A DNA stretch of 64,000 nt from Microbacterium sp. RURRCA19A. Its GTDB lineage: Bacteria; Actinomycetota; Actinomycetes; Actinomycetales; Microbacteriaceae. The position numbers and the translations under genes are program-made. Location: assembly GCF_900156455.1 (NCBI RefSeq), contig NZ_FTNQ01000001.1:1596519-1660518 (forward strand), given 5' to 3'. Positions 1-12,069 of the stretch are shown here, in pieces; positions within the stretch are counted from its first letter, which is position 1, and each line of letters opens with the position of its first letter. A model generated the notes under the pieces. The model did not search any database. It was not told where the DNA came from and saw nothing but the letters and a program-made list of their open reading frames with translations.

Positions 1-96
1 GCGCGCCGCGAGGTCCGCTGGATGTGCTCGTTCGACACGACCGAGGCCGACATCGACGCGTTCATCGCCGCGATCGCCCGCGAGACCACGCGCTGA
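1..96 (+). CDS. C-terminal end of a threonine-aldolase-like PLP enzyme (partial)
   Basis: The frame is open from base 1 and stops at TGA 94-96, giving 31 residues; the start lies outside the window. The tail (VRWMCSFDTTEADIDAFIAAI) resembles the last strand and helix of low-specificity L-threonine aldolases (beta-eliminating lyase family, fold type I PLP enzymes), which cleave threonine to glycine and acetaldehyde. Codon use matches the neighbours. The PLP lysine and active site are not in view, so the assignment rests only on the C-terminal pattern. Confidence 0.5.
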   Translation, partial: ARREVRWMCSFDTTEADIDAFIAAIARETTR

Positions 97-127
97 GCCG
101 TCGGGTCCCGCGCGGCGGGAGCGACGG

Positions 128-970
128 TCAGCGCGCCGAGGGGCGGCCGAGAACGAGCGTCGACGGCGACGGCCGCCAGTGTCGAGAGACGTATTCGACG
201 GCCTCGTCGACGCCCAGCGCCCGGCTCGAGTTGCCCACGCGCACCCAGAGGTCGGTCGCGGAGCCGCCGTCCTTCGGCTGGGTCAGGAAGACCGGCCGCG
301 GAGCCGGGCGGCACACGACGACGCACACCGCGGGTCGATCCTCGCCGACGGACGCGAACACGATGCGCGGTTGAGCGGCCGCGTTGCGGCCGAGGGCGGT
401 CGAGAGCATGTCGCGCAGCCACAGCTCGAACCGGTCGTGGTCGGCGGTGCGCAACGTCGCGAGATCGCGGTCGAGTCCGATCGGCGCGCCGGCGTCGTCG
501 GCACCGATCACCAGGGTTCCGCCGCGCGAGTTCAGGAACGCCGCGACGGATTTCGCGATCGCGATCTCCATGCGCGCGTCCTTGCGGTTCTCGCGGACGT
601 TCCAGCGCGCGGTCTCCTTGAACTCGACCCGGTCCGACTCCCCCGCGCGCAGCAGCGCCGCGACGTCGATGTCGCCGCCGTCGCGCCGGGCCGCGGCGAC
701 CACCGCGGCCACGATCGCCGACAGGCCGATGCTCGCACCGACCGAGAACAGGATCGTCGTGGGCACCCACAGACGGGCCGCGCCGCCGACCCACGCCGAC
801 AGCAGCAGCCCGACGCTCACGCCCAGCACCCCGATGACCGTCATGGTGGGCGTGCTCAGCGACCGCGCGGGCCCGAACACCCGCCGCAGCAGCAGGGCGA
901 TCAGCCCGGCCAACGCCAGGACGACGGGCAACGCGATCGCGAGATCGACGAGGGAGGTGTCCATCGGCAT
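128..970 (-). CDS. Membrane-anchored AlbA_2 (Schlafen-like) domain protein
   Basis: About 280 residues. The N-terminal 90 residues hold two or three hydrophobic segments (around residues 8-30, 45-65 and 70-90). The rest reads as an AlbA_2 domain, with the block ESDRVEFKETARWN followed by AFLNSRGGTLVIGADDAG. That domain occurs in putative nucleic-acid-binding regulators and Schlafen-like proteins. I start at the ATG at 970 (MPMDTS); a longer frame runs upstream but would overlap the preceding Nudix gene, whose stop is at 987-989, and is not protein-like. The 16-nt gap suggests the two genes are co-transcribed. Role unknown; the membrane anchor suggests DNA or RNA binding at the cytoplasmic face. 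Confidence 0.75.
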   Translation of the reverse strand: MPMDTSLVDLAIALPVVLALAGLIALLLRRVFGPARSLSTPTMTVIGVLGVSVGLLLSAWVGGAARLWVPTTILFSVGASIGLSAIVAAVVAAARRDGGDIDVAALLRAGESDRVEFKETARWNVRENRKDARMEIAIAKSVAAFLNSRGGTLVIGADDAGAPIGLDRDLATLRTADHDRFELWLRDMLSTALGRNAAAQPRIVFASVGEDRPAVCVVVCRPAPRPVFLTQPKDGGSATDLWVRVGNSSRALGVDEAVEYVSRHWRPSPSTLVLGRPSAR

Positions 971-986
971 CCGGATCCGGCGAGGG

Positions 987-1607
987 TCAGCGCAGCGCGC
1001 CCACCGACGCCAGCCCCAGACGGATGAGCGTGCCGCGGCCGCCCTCCATCTCCGCCGAGAGGGCATCGGATGCCGCCTCCTCGGGCGAGAGCCAGGTGAC
1101 CTCGAGCGCGTCCTGTCGCGGCTCGCACGTACCGGTGACCGGGACCACGAAGGCCAGCGACACCGCGTGCTGACGGTCGTCGTGGAACGCGCTCATCCCG
1201 GGCAGGGGGAAGTACTCGGCGACCGTGAACGGAGCGGGCTGGGGCGGGAGGAGGGGGAAGGCCATGGGTCCGAGGTCGTTCTCGACGTGGCGGAACAGCG
1301 CGTCGCGCACGGTCTCGCCGTAGCGCACGCGACCGGACACGAGCGTGCGGGTCATCTCACCCAGCGGAGTCGCCCGCAACAGGATGCCGACCTGGGTCAC
1401 CGCGCCCATGCCGTCGGTGCGCACCGGCAACGCCTCGACGTACAGCATCGGCAGCCGCCGACGCGCCTCGGCGAGCTCGACCTCGCTCAGCCACGCCGGG
1501 TTGGTGTTCGGGCCGGGGCTCGCGGGCGCGCCCGAGAAGGACGCCGAGAGCGACTCGCGCTCGTCGCCGTTGTCGCCGGGTTCGGGGTCGGGTGTGCGCA
1601 CAGGCAT
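987..1607 (-). CDS. Nudix-fold hydrolase family protein (DUF4916-like)
   Basis: 206 residues. The central segment VSGRVRYGETVRDALFRHVENDLG sits where a Nudix box should be, but it is degenerate: the canonical R-E-x2-E-E metal-binding core is replaced by R-H-x-E-N. This agrees with the DUF4916 branch, whose substrate is unknown to me. Residues 1-35 are low-complexity. The ATG at 1605-1607 has a good Shine-Dalgarno sequence (AGGGAG) about 1-6 nt upstream, and GATATAC further upstream could be a -10. The AlbA_2 gene follows 16 nt after the stop. The catalytic metal site may be altered, so hydrolase activity is not assured. Confidence 0.65.
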   Translation of the reverse strand: MPVRTPDPEPGDNGDERESLSASFSGAPASPGPNTNPAWLSEVELAEARRRLPMLYVEALPVRTDGMGAVTQVGILLRATPLGEMTRTLVSGRVRYGETVRDALFRHVENDLGPMAFPLLPPQPAPFTVAEYFPLPGMSAFHDDRQHAVSLAFVVPVTGTCEPRQDALEVTWLSPEEAASDALSAEMEGGRGTLIRLGLASVGALR

Positions 1608-1817
1608 GCTCCCTGTATATCAACGGTCCGCGGGGATGCCTACGCGGGAGGCGCCGCGGTCGAGCCCGGCGAGGTCGGAGACACGGTCGCGGGAGGACAT
1701 TCGGGGAGCGGAGGATCCGCGGCGCCGCTTGCGTCCTCCCTGCGCCGAACATCCTCCGGTCGCCACCGCGGTCGACCCCGCCGTGCCCGTGTCGGAGGGC
1801 TTTGCCACAATGGCCGC

Positions 1818-2471
1818 ATGAGCGAGCGCCCGACCCTCGACCCGTCCGCCGTCCGCTGGTCGGTGCCGCCGGCCGAGATCGGCGAGCGTCCGGTGCTCCT
1901 CCTGCTGCACGGGTACGCGGCCGACGAGCACGATCTGTTCGGCCTCCTGCCCTACTTGCCGGCCGAGGTCGCGGTCGCGAGCGTGCGCGCACCACTCACG
2001 CCTCCGTGGCCGACGCCCGGGGCGTCCTGGTACCCGATCGAGGGATTGAACGGCCGCGATCCCGACGCGGTCACCCTCGCGGCGGAGGCGCTGCTCGCCT
2101 GGATCGCCGAGCATCTCGGGGGCCGCCCCGTCGGGCTCCTCGGCTTCTCGCAGGGCGGCGCGGTCGCGATCCAGACGCTGCGGGTCGCGCCCGAGGCGGT
2201 GCAGTTCGCGGTCGTCCTGGCCGGGTACGCCGCGGGCGGCGAGTTGCCGGGCGACGCGGTCCTCGCCGAACGCCGGCCGCCGGTGTTCTGGGGGCGCGGG
2301 TCGCGTGACGACGTGATCCCGCCGCACCTCGTCGACATGACGGCGCAGTGGCTGCCGACCCACAGCGAGCTGACGGGTCGCGTGTACCCGGGGCTGACCC
2401 ATTCGGTGTCGGAAGAAGAGCTCGCCGACGTCCGAGCGTTCCTCGACGCGCGCCTCGCCGCGCGGGACTGA
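1818..2471 (+). CDS. Phospholipase/carboxylesterase-type alpha/beta hydrolase
   Basis: 217 residues, the normal length for cytoplasmic carboxylesterase/acyl-protein thioesterase-like enzymes. Visible elements: the oxyanion-hole strand VLLLLHGYAADEHD, the nucleophile elbow GFSQGG, the acid loop GSRDDVIPP, and the base in LTHSVS, together a complete Ser-Asp-His triad. It should hydrolyse short esters; the natural substrate is unknown. There is no Shine-Dalgarno, but CACAAT (1806-1811) ends 6 nt before the ATG, which predicts a leaderless transcript. The gene stands alone, divergent from the Nudix gene and 64 nt before lhr. Confidence 0.85.
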   Translation: MSERPTLDPSAVRWSVPPAEIGERPVLLLLHGYAADEHDLFGLLPYLPAEVAVASVRAPLTPPWPTPGASWYPIEGLNGRDPDAVTLAAEALLAWIAEHLGGRPVGLLGFSQGGAVAIQTLRVAPEAVQFAVVLAGYAAGGELPGDAVLAERRPPVFWGRGSRDDVIPPHLVDMTAQWLPTHSELTGRVYPGLTHSVSEEELADVRAFLDARLAARD

Positions 2472-2535
2472 CGGTTCCGCGACCAGCGAACGTCAACCCG
2501 CCCGCGATGTCGGAGGTCCGGGAGAAGATGTCGGC

Positions 2536-7180
<4,645 letters not shown>

Positions 7181-7188
<8 letters not shown>

Positions 7189-7957
7189 GGGCGACACCGT
7201 CCATCGCGCGGCCGCGAAGCTCTCCGCCGCGCTCGCGGGCCGTGAGGTGACCAGATTCGACATCCGCGTTCCCGGCAGCGCGACCGCCGATCTGCGCGGC
7301 GAGACCGTGCACGAGGTCGTCGCGCGCGGCAAGCACCTGCTCGAGCGGATCGGCGACCACACGCTCCACTCGCACCTCAAGATGGAGGGACGTTGGGACG
7401 TGTATCGCCCGGGCGAGCGATGGCGGCGGCCGGCGTTCAAGGCCCGGGCGATCGTCGGCGTCACCGGGGTCGACACCGTCGGGTTCGACCTGGCGATGGT
7501 CGAGGTGCTGCCGACTTCCGACGAGGACCGGGTCGTGGGGCACCTGGGGCCCGACCTCCTGGGCCCCGATTGGAACGAGGCCGAAGCCGTCCGCCGGGTG
7601 TCGGCCGACTCCCGCGCCGCGCACGTCGCGTTGCTCGATCAACGCAACGTCGCGGGTTTCGGCAACGTGTACGCGAACGAGCTGCTGTTCGTCCGCGGGA
7701 TCGCGCCGACGACACCCGCGAACGAGATCGACGTGGCGGCGACGATCGCGCTGGGCCACCGCATGATCCACGCCAATCTGCCGCGGCCCGAGCGCACGTT
7801 CACCGGCGACAGCCGCCCCGGCCGTCGCACGTGGGTCTACGGCCGCGATGGGGCGCCGTGCCGGCGTTGCGGAACCCCCATCCGGGCGACCACGCTGGGC
7901 GCGTCGGCGACGAGCGAGCGCAACGTGTTCTGGTGCCCCACCTGCCAGCCCGGATGA
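7181..7957 (+). CDS. nei2: Fpg/Nei-family DNA glycosylase-AP lyase
   Basis: 258 residues. After the initiator is removed the chain begins PEGDTVHRAA: Pro2 is the Schiff-base nucleophile and Glu3 the general acid of the Fpg/Nei family. The helix-two-turn-helix is visible in QRNVAGFGNVYANELLF, and a four-cysteine zinc finger closes the protein (CRRC...CPTC). The enzyme excises oxidised bases and cleaves the abasic site. The GTG at 7181 is chosen because only it puts Pro at position 2. The gene overlaps the end of lhr by 8 nt (GTGCCTGA) and is probably translated by coupling. No terminator hairpin is obvious just downstream. Confidence 0.92.
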
Positions 7958-8224
7958 CTCAGCGCGCGGGCCCCGCGAGGGCGATTCGCAGCGGGTGCGA
8001 CCGCGCGGGAACAGTGAGACATTTCCTCCTCGCTGTCAACCCGCCGTCTCCGGATACACGAGCATGCGACAACGGTCTGAGATAAACCGGCGCAACGGAA
8101 AATACCGTGATCCGGCGGGAATCCGCCGGGGCGTCCGCGCCGAACAACCATGCACGGGAATGAGAACGCACCCGCATCGGTTGTCACACAAGTCGGCTCA
8201 CCCGAGAGCCGATCGGAGGGGATC
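7958..8224. other. Intergenic region upstream of the hexapeptide-repeat gene
   Basis: 267 nt without a convincing ORF on either strand. It is more AT-rich than its surroundings between about 8075 and 8115. One small dyad, ACGG-N6-CCGT near 8094-8107, could be a protein-binding site. The Shine-Dalgarno of the next gene lies at its right end (8215-8220). No RNA gene is recognised. Confidence 0.5.
8215..8220 (+). promoter_or_regulatory. Ribosome binding site fixing the GTG start at 8225
   Basis: GGAGGG ends 4 nt before the GTG at 8225-8227. An upstream in-frame ATG gives a longer reading but has no comparable site, so the GTG is preferred. Confidence 0.7.
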
Positions 8225-8632
8225 GTGGGAAAGAACTACATCGACATCGAGAACGACCACGGCGAGACGCTGCGTTACCGCAAGCACGTCAACGGTCGTG
8301 GACTCGTCGCGCACGGCGCGAAGGTCCACCCGTCGGCACTGGTGGAGAACGGCGCGTACGTCGAACCCGGAGTGCAGATCGCGGCCGGTGTCCGTGTGGG
8401 CCGCGGCGCCTGGATCGAGTCGGATGCCGTCATCGGGCCGGAGGCGCACATCGAGCCGCACGCGCACATCTGCTCGGGCGCGGTGATCGGCGCCGGCGCG
8501 CACATCGGCGTCCGCACGCAGGTGGGATCGAACGCCCGCGTGGCGGTCGGCTCGCTCATCGGGGACGACGAGGTCATCAACGACGGCGAAGCCGTCGCGA
8601 CGGACCGACGAGGTCTTCGCCTGGCGGCCTGA
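8225..8632 (+). CDS. Small left-handed beta-helix (hexapeptide-repeat) protein
   Basis: 135 residues. From residue 30 to 115 the sequence has an imperfect six-residue periodicity with aliphatic residues at every sixth position (V-HPSAL-V, V-EPGVQ-I, V-GRGAW-I, I-GPEAH-I, I-GAGAH-I). This is the signature of the parallel beta-helix of LpxA/LpxD-type acyltransferases and gamma carbonic anhydrases. It is short for an acyltransferase and has no C-terminal helical domain, so it could be a minimal transferase or a structural protein. A histidine-rich stretch (AHIEPHAHI) might bind metal. The gene is monocistronic, with a strong terminator 26 nt after the stop. Substrate unknown. Confidence 0.75.
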   Translation: MGKNYIDIENDHGETLRYRKHVNGRGLVAHGAKVHPSALVENGAYVEPGVQIAAGVRVGRGAWIESDAVIGPEAHIEPHAHICSGAVIGAGAHIGVRTQVGSNARVAVGSLIGDDEVINDGEAVATDRRGLRLAA

Positions 8633-8657
8633 GGAACCCGCCTCGAGGCATCCACGA

Positions 8658-8696
8658 CCCGCACGTTCTTCGGAACGTGCGGGTTTCGCCTTTTCC
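8658..8696 (+). terminator. Rho-independent terminator after the hexapeptide-repeat gene
   Basis: Perfect 11-bp stem: CCCGCACGTTC (8658-8668), tetraloop TTCG, then GAACGTGCGGG (8673-8683). A T-rich run (TTTCGCCTTTT) follows. UUCG loops are especially stable, which makes this the clearest intrinsic terminator in the window. Confidence 0.9.
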
Positions 8697-8710
8697 GCGG
8701 CGGAAAGTGC

Positions 8711-8817
8711 TTCGACGTCGAGAAGAATCACCCCGAATTCGGTTCGACGTCGAGCAATTTCCCGCCCGAGGATTCTTCGACGTCGAGATTTCCGACGGCG
8801 ATTCCCTCGACGTCGAG
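8711..8817. repeat. Four phased copies of a TCGACGTCGA palindrome
   Basis: The 10-bp palindrome TCGACGTCGA occurs in four 12-bp copies starting at 8711, 8743, 8776 and 8806. The first three read TTCGACGTCGAG and the last is the perfect 12-bp palindrome CTCGACGTCGAG. Start-to-start spacings are 32, 33 and 30 bp, about three helical turns. The array sits between the terminator of one gene and the stop codon of the convergent gene (8821), in a patch richer in A+T than its surroundings. No coding frame explains it. Confidence 0.8.
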
Positions 8818-8820
8818 AAG

Positions 8821-9210
8821 TCAGGCCAGCAGCGTGAGAACGAAGCCGATGAGCGGGAGCGTGCCCTGGATGACGGCGGGACGCAGGTACTTCCGACCCG
8901 AGGTGATGAGCACGAGGGCTGCGGCGAGCATGGAGCCGAGAGCGAAGAGCAGCAGGGTCCGTCCGGCGACGTCGCCGACACCGTTGACGGCCCAGAGCAC
9001 CACGCCGATGCCCGCGCCGATCGCGAGGAAGAGGTTGTAGAACCCCTGGTTGTACGCCATGGGCTTGGTCGTGTCGGCCGCCTCCTGCGAGGTGAGGCCG
9101 AAGATGCGCCAGACGCTCGGGTGCGACCAGCGCACGCTCTCCAGCACGAAGATGTAGACGTGGAGGAGGGCCGCGAGCCCCGCGAAGACGAGCGCCAGGA
9201 TGCCGAGCAT
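8821..9210 (-). CDS. DUF1304 family integral membrane protein
   Basis: 129 residues with four predicted membrane segments (about 2-25, 55-75, 82-103 and 108-128) and almost no soluble part. The pattern LESVRWSHPSVWRIFGLTSQEA followed by YNQGFYNLFLAIGA matches the DUF1304 family of small membrane proteins of unknown function. The ATG at 9208-9210 is preceded by TAACGT exactly 6 nt upstream, so a leaderless transcript is likely. A GGAGG abuts the ATG too closely to serve as a normal ribosome binding site. The gene diverges from the next one with only 22 bp between start codons. Confidence 0.8.
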   Translation of the reverse strand: MLGILALVFAGLAALLHVYIFVLESVRWSHPSVWRIFGLTSQEAADTTKPMAYNQGFYNLFLAIGAGIGVVLWAVNGVGDVAGRTLLLFALGSMLAAALVLITSGRKYLRPAVIQGTLPLIGFVLTLLA

Positions 9211-9232
9211 GCCTCCACGTTAGCCTGGGGGC
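9211..9232. promoter_or_regulatory. 22-bp divergent promoter with overlapping -10 boxes
   Basis: The leftward -10 (TAACGT, minus strand, 9217-9222) and the rightward -10 (TAGCCT, plus strand, 9221-9226) overlap by two bases. Each ends 6 nt before its start codon, so both transcripts would be leaderless and their polymerases would compete for the same DNA. Confidence 0.55.
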
Positions 9233-9988
9233 ATGGCGAAGAGCGGGAACGGATCACGGGGTTCGCGCGGGAGCGCGGGACGCCCGCGGTCCGGGTCGTC
9301 GGCGCGCAAGCCCGCTCCGGCGCGTAAGCCCGCCCCGGCGCGCAAGAACGCCGCGGTCCGAGTGCCTCGCCCGCCGTCGACGCCGGCCGCCGACCTCGCC
9401 CGCACATTCACCCTCGGCGCGGTTCCGGGCGCGACGCCGGGCAAGTGGATCGGCGTGTGGCGCGACCGGATGCCGCACGTGACTCTCGACCTGCGCGAGA
9501 TCGCGGTCTCCACACAGCGCAGCGCGCTCGACGACGTGGATGCGGCTCTCGTCCGCCTCCCGATCGACGCCGCCGACGACCTGCACGTCATTCCCTTGTA
9601 CGACGAGCTCCCCGTCGTCGTCATGTCGACCGAATCGGCCCTGACCGCGGCCGACGAGGAGATCGCCGCCGCCGATCTCGCCGGTGAGGTCGTGATCGTC
9701 CCCGCCGACGATGTGCTCGGCGCGCGGATCGCGGATGCCGTCGCCCCGACGTTCGCGCCCCCGGCCGACACCGCCGACGCGATCGCGACCGTGGCCGCGG
9801 GGGTCGGCGTCGTGATCGTGCCGATGTCGCTCGCGCGGGCGAACCAGCGCCGCGACGTGGAGTACCGGGTGCTCGCCGACGGCCCCGTGTCGACCGTCGC
9901 GCTCGCGTGGCGGCGCGACGCGACGACGGAGGACGTGGAGACGTTTGTCGGGATCGTCCGGGGCCGTACCGCGCGCTCGTCTCGCTGA
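9233..9988 (+). CDS. LysR-type effector-binding domain protein without HTH
   Basis: 251 residues. Residues 1-50 are a basic, low-complexity tail (repeated RKPAPA, many Ser/Gly/Arg). Residues 55-245 resemble the periplasmic-binding-like effector domain of LysR regulators (DVDAALVRLPID, the DELPVVVMSTE strand, and IATVAAGVGVVIVPMSLA). The N-terminal winged HTH of LysR proteins is absent. It may bind a small ligand and act through protein contacts, or use the basic tail to bind nucleic acid nonspecifically. The ATG has TAGCCT 6 nt upstream. The gene is convergent with the small gene that ends at 10008. Confidence 0.7.
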   Translation: MAKSGNGSRGSRGSAGRPRSGSSARKPAPARKPAPARKNAAVRVPRPPSTPAADLARTFTLGAVPGATPGKWIGVWRDRMPHVTLDLREIAVSTQRSALDDVDAALVRLPIDAADDLHVIPLYDELPVVVMSTESALTAADEEIAAADLAGEVVIVPADDVLGARIADAVAPTFAPPADTADAIATVAAGVGVVIVPMSLARANQRRDVEYRVLADGPVSTVALAWRRDATTEDVETFVGIVRGRTARSSR

Positions 9989-10007
9989 GTCGCGCGCGTC
10001 CGCGTCG

Positions 10008-10325
10008 TCAGCGCTTGCCCGTGTGCCGCACCTCGTCGACGGTCGCACCGCCCCGGAGTCCCCGCGCCCGCGCACCGCGCAGAACGGCTTCGGCATCCAC
10101 AGGCCCGTCCGACAGGGCGTGCAGGTCGACGCGCACCGGGATGGGCAGACGCTTGCGTTCGCGATCCCGACGGGCGGCGGCCGCCGCGTCGGATTCGTCG
10201 ACCTCGTCGCCGGCGAGCGTGCGAACGGTGAGCCCGCAGCCGAGATCCGCGGCGGCGGCGCGCAGGTGGGCGACGACGTCGCCGAGGTTCTCGACGTCGG
10301 TGACGAGCAGTGTCGCGGTGGTCAT
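10008..10325 (-). CDS. Hypothetical protein, 105 residues
   Basis: Not recognised. The first 45 residues are predicted alpha/beta (TATLLVTDVENLGDVVAHLRAAAADLGCGLTV is the likely strand-helix-strand). A charged helix (DESDAAAAARRDRERKR) and a basic tail ending GKR follow. The ATG at 10323-10325 has GGAGGT directly abutting it with no spacer, useless as a normal Shine-Dalgarno, but GACAAT ends exactly 6 nt before the ATG and predicts a leaderless message. Codon use is typical of the window. The start is 63 nt from that of the divergent amidotransferase-like gene. Confidence 0.65.
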   Translation of the reverse strand: MTTATLLVTDVENLGDVVAHLRAAAADLGCGLTVRTLAGDEVDESDAAAAARRDRERKRLPIPVRVDLHALSDGPVDAEAVLRGARARGLRGGATVDEVRHTGKR

Positions 10326-10388
10326 ACCTCCATTGTCGCGGGAGGTCACGCCCTGGGGGCGTGCGCCCGACACGCATAGAATCCCTGG

Positions 10389-11111
10389 GTGACCGGTCGA
10401 CTCCTCTACGTCTGCGCACGCCCGCAGCGCGAGGCGGCCGTCGCCGAATGGGCATCGTTCCGCGACGGGCTGGGCGTGACCGACGACGACCTCGTGCATC
10501 ACGATCTCGTCCGCGCACCGCTCCCGGCGGACCTCGAGCGCTACGCCGGAGTCGTGGTGGGGGGCAGTCCGTTCAACGTGACGGACCCGGACAAGACCGA
10601 CGAACAGCTGCGCCTCGAGCGCGACCTGGAGTCCCTGGCATCCGCGGGGCTGGAGGGGCGGACCCGGACCCTGTTCACGTGCTTCGGGATCGGCGTCGTC
10701 ACGCGTCTCCTCGGCGGCGTCGTGACCCTCGATCACCCCGAGGGCACCGGCCCCGCCGAGATCGCGCTGACGGACGAGGGAAGGCGTGACGAGCTGTTCG
10801 GCATCCTGAACCCCCGTTTCGAGGCTCTCACCGCGCACAAGGAGGGGACCGCGGTCGCACCCCCGGGTGCGACGCTGCTCGCGCGCAACGACGACTGTCC
10901 CGTTCAGGCCTACCGGGCGGGTGCGGCCCTGTGGGCGACGCAGTTCCACCCCGAGCCGACCGCGGACGCCTTCGTCGCGCGGATGACCGTCTACCGCGCG
11001 GCGGGCTACTTCGACGCCGACGCGTTCGACGAGGTCGCCGCGCACGTCCGCACCGCGTCGGTCGATCAGCCGACCCTCCTGCTCCGCACGTTCGCCGCCC
11101 TCGCCGCCTGA
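10389..11111 (+). CDS. Class I glutamine-amidotransferase-fold protein (GMP synthase-like)
   Basis: 240 residues with the class I GATase layout: the VVVGGSPFNVTD strand-turn near 55, a nucleophile-elbow-like FTCFGIG near 98-104 supplying the catalytic Cys, and the base/acid pair in ATQFHPEP near 180. Stand-alone proteins of this type are often annotated GMP-synthase-like and transfer or hydrolyse glutamine amide nitrogen for an unknown partner. The GTG at 10389 is preceded by TAGAAT (10377-10382) ending 6 nt upstream, a classic leaderless arrangement. No synthetase partner is adjacent. Confidence 0.8.
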   Translation: MTGRLLYVCARPQREAAVAEWASFRDGLGVTDDDLVHHDLVRAPLPADLERYAGVVVGGSPFNVTDPDKTDEQLRLERDLESLASAGLEGRTRTLFTCFGIGVVTRLLGGVVTLDHPEGTGPAEIALTDEGRRDELFGILNPRFEALTAHKEGTAVAPPGATLLARNDDCPVQAYRAGAALWATQFHPEPTADAFVARMTVYRAAGYFDADAFDEVAAHVRTASVDQPTLLLRTFAALAA

Positions 11112-11179
11112 CCCGCGGCCCCGGCGCGAGTCCGACCGCACGACGGCTCGATCGCTGTCAAGCCGGAGCGGAGAACTGG

Positions 11180-11192
11180 CTAGCTTATCTAG
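11180..11192. promoter_or_regulatory. CTAG-N5-CTAG site upstream of the TspO-like gene
   Basis: Two CTAG tetramers (11180-11183 and 11189-11192) are separated by 5 nt and end 10 nt before the ATG at 11203. CTAG is usually rare in GC-rich genomes. The same CTAG-N5-CTAG spacing recurs at 22230-22242 next to a MarR gene, so this may be a shared operator. Confidence 0.45.
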
Positions 11193-11202
11193 TGTTCTTT
11201 CT

Positions 11203-12030
11203 ATGAACGCGAGAGATCACGTCACGAAGACCACGCGCGGCTCCGACCTCGGGCGCCAGATCGTCGTCCTGTCCGCCCTGTCGTTCATGCTCATCGCGGC
11301 GGTGATCGGGGCGGGGGCCTTCGGCAACACCGCCGTCCAGGACCAGCAGGGCGGCGCCCTCAACACCGACGGTTCGTATCTGGCCCCGGCCGGGCCGGCG
11401 TTCTCGATCTGGTCGGTCATCTACCTCGGACTCATCGTCTACGGTGTCTGGCAGGCCCTGCCGCGCCAGCGCGCCTCCGACCGACAGCGCGCGATGGGCT
11501 GGCCCATCGCCGTCACGATGGTGCTCAACGGGCTGTGGCTGGTGGCCGCACGCTTCGGCACCCTGTTCCTCACGGTCGTCGTGATCGTGCTGCTGCTGAT
11601 CGCGCTGGGCTGGGCGTTCCGCACGGCGGTGCACACGCGCGATCCGCGCGGCGGCGTGGTCGACTCCGTCCTGATCGACGGGGTCACGGGGCTGCACCTC
11701 GGTTGGGTCACCCTTGCGACCGTCGCCAACACCGCGGCCTGGCTGACCACGGTCGTGCCGCCGTCCTGGGAGGGCGCGGCGAGTGCGATCGGTGTCACGG
11801 TGCTGGTCGTCGTCGCGCTGATCGGCCTCGCCATCGCGTGGCGGAGCGACTGGCGGGTGGCGCCGGCGCTCGCCCTCGCGTGGGGACTGTCGTGGCTCGC
11901 CGTGGAGCGTCTCACCGGATCGCCGACGAGCACCCCGATCGCCATCGCCGCGATCATCGTCGCGCTCATCGTCCTGCTTCCGCCGGCCGTGGTGTCGGGT
12001 CTGCGCCTCATCCGTCCGTCGGTCGACTGA
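11203..12030 (+). CDS. TspO/MBR-related tryptophan-rich membrane protein
   Basis: 275 residues with seven or eight hydrophobic segments. LAPAGPAFSIWSVIYLGLIVYGVWQALP (about 62-90) matches the first helices of TspO/MBR proteins, which carry a proline-rich entry to helix 1 and bind tetrapyrroles or related ligands. It is longer than the ~160-residue bacterial TspO, as in the extended family of bacterial TspO-like proteins. The segment upstream carries the CTAG-N5-CTAG dyad and a possible -10 (TATCTA). There is no clear Shine-Dalgarno. It converges on treZ, with a hairpin between the stops. Confidence 0.75.
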   Translation: MNARDHVTKTTRGSDLGRQIVVLSALSFMLIAAVIGAGAFGNTAVQDQQGGALNTDGSYLAPAGPAFSIWSVIYLGLIVYGVWQALPRQRASDRQRAMGWPIAVTMVLNGLWLVAARFGTLFLTVVVIVLLLIALGWAFRTAVHTRDPRGGVVDSVLIDGVTGLHLGWVTLATVANTAAWLTTVVPPSWEGAASAIGVTVLVVVALIGLAIAWRSDWRVAPALALAWGLSWLAVERLTGSPTSTPIAIAAIIVALIVLLPPAVVSGLRLIRPSVD

Positions 12031-12045
12031 CGCCGCGGGACGCGA

Positions 12046-12069
12046 GCCCCCGCGTCAAAGTGCGGGGGC
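12046..12069. terminator. Hairpin between convergent tspO-like and treZ genes
   Basis: GCCCCCGC (12046-12053), an 8-nt loop and GCGGGGGC (12062-12069) form a perfect 8-bp GC stem. The treZ stop codon lies in the loop. There is no U-tract, so it may act as an mRNA 3' stabiliser or a bidirectional barrier rather than a strict intrinsic terminator. Confidence 0.55.

Noticed and set aside
8711..8817. CRISPR array
   Set aside because: Repeats are only 10-12 bp with spacers near 20 bp, four copies, and no cas genes in the window.
10326..10331. GGAGGT as a Shine-Dalgarno for the gene starting at 10325
   Set aside because: It touches the ATG with no spacer. GACAAT ending 6 nt upstream gives a better explanation (leaderless start).
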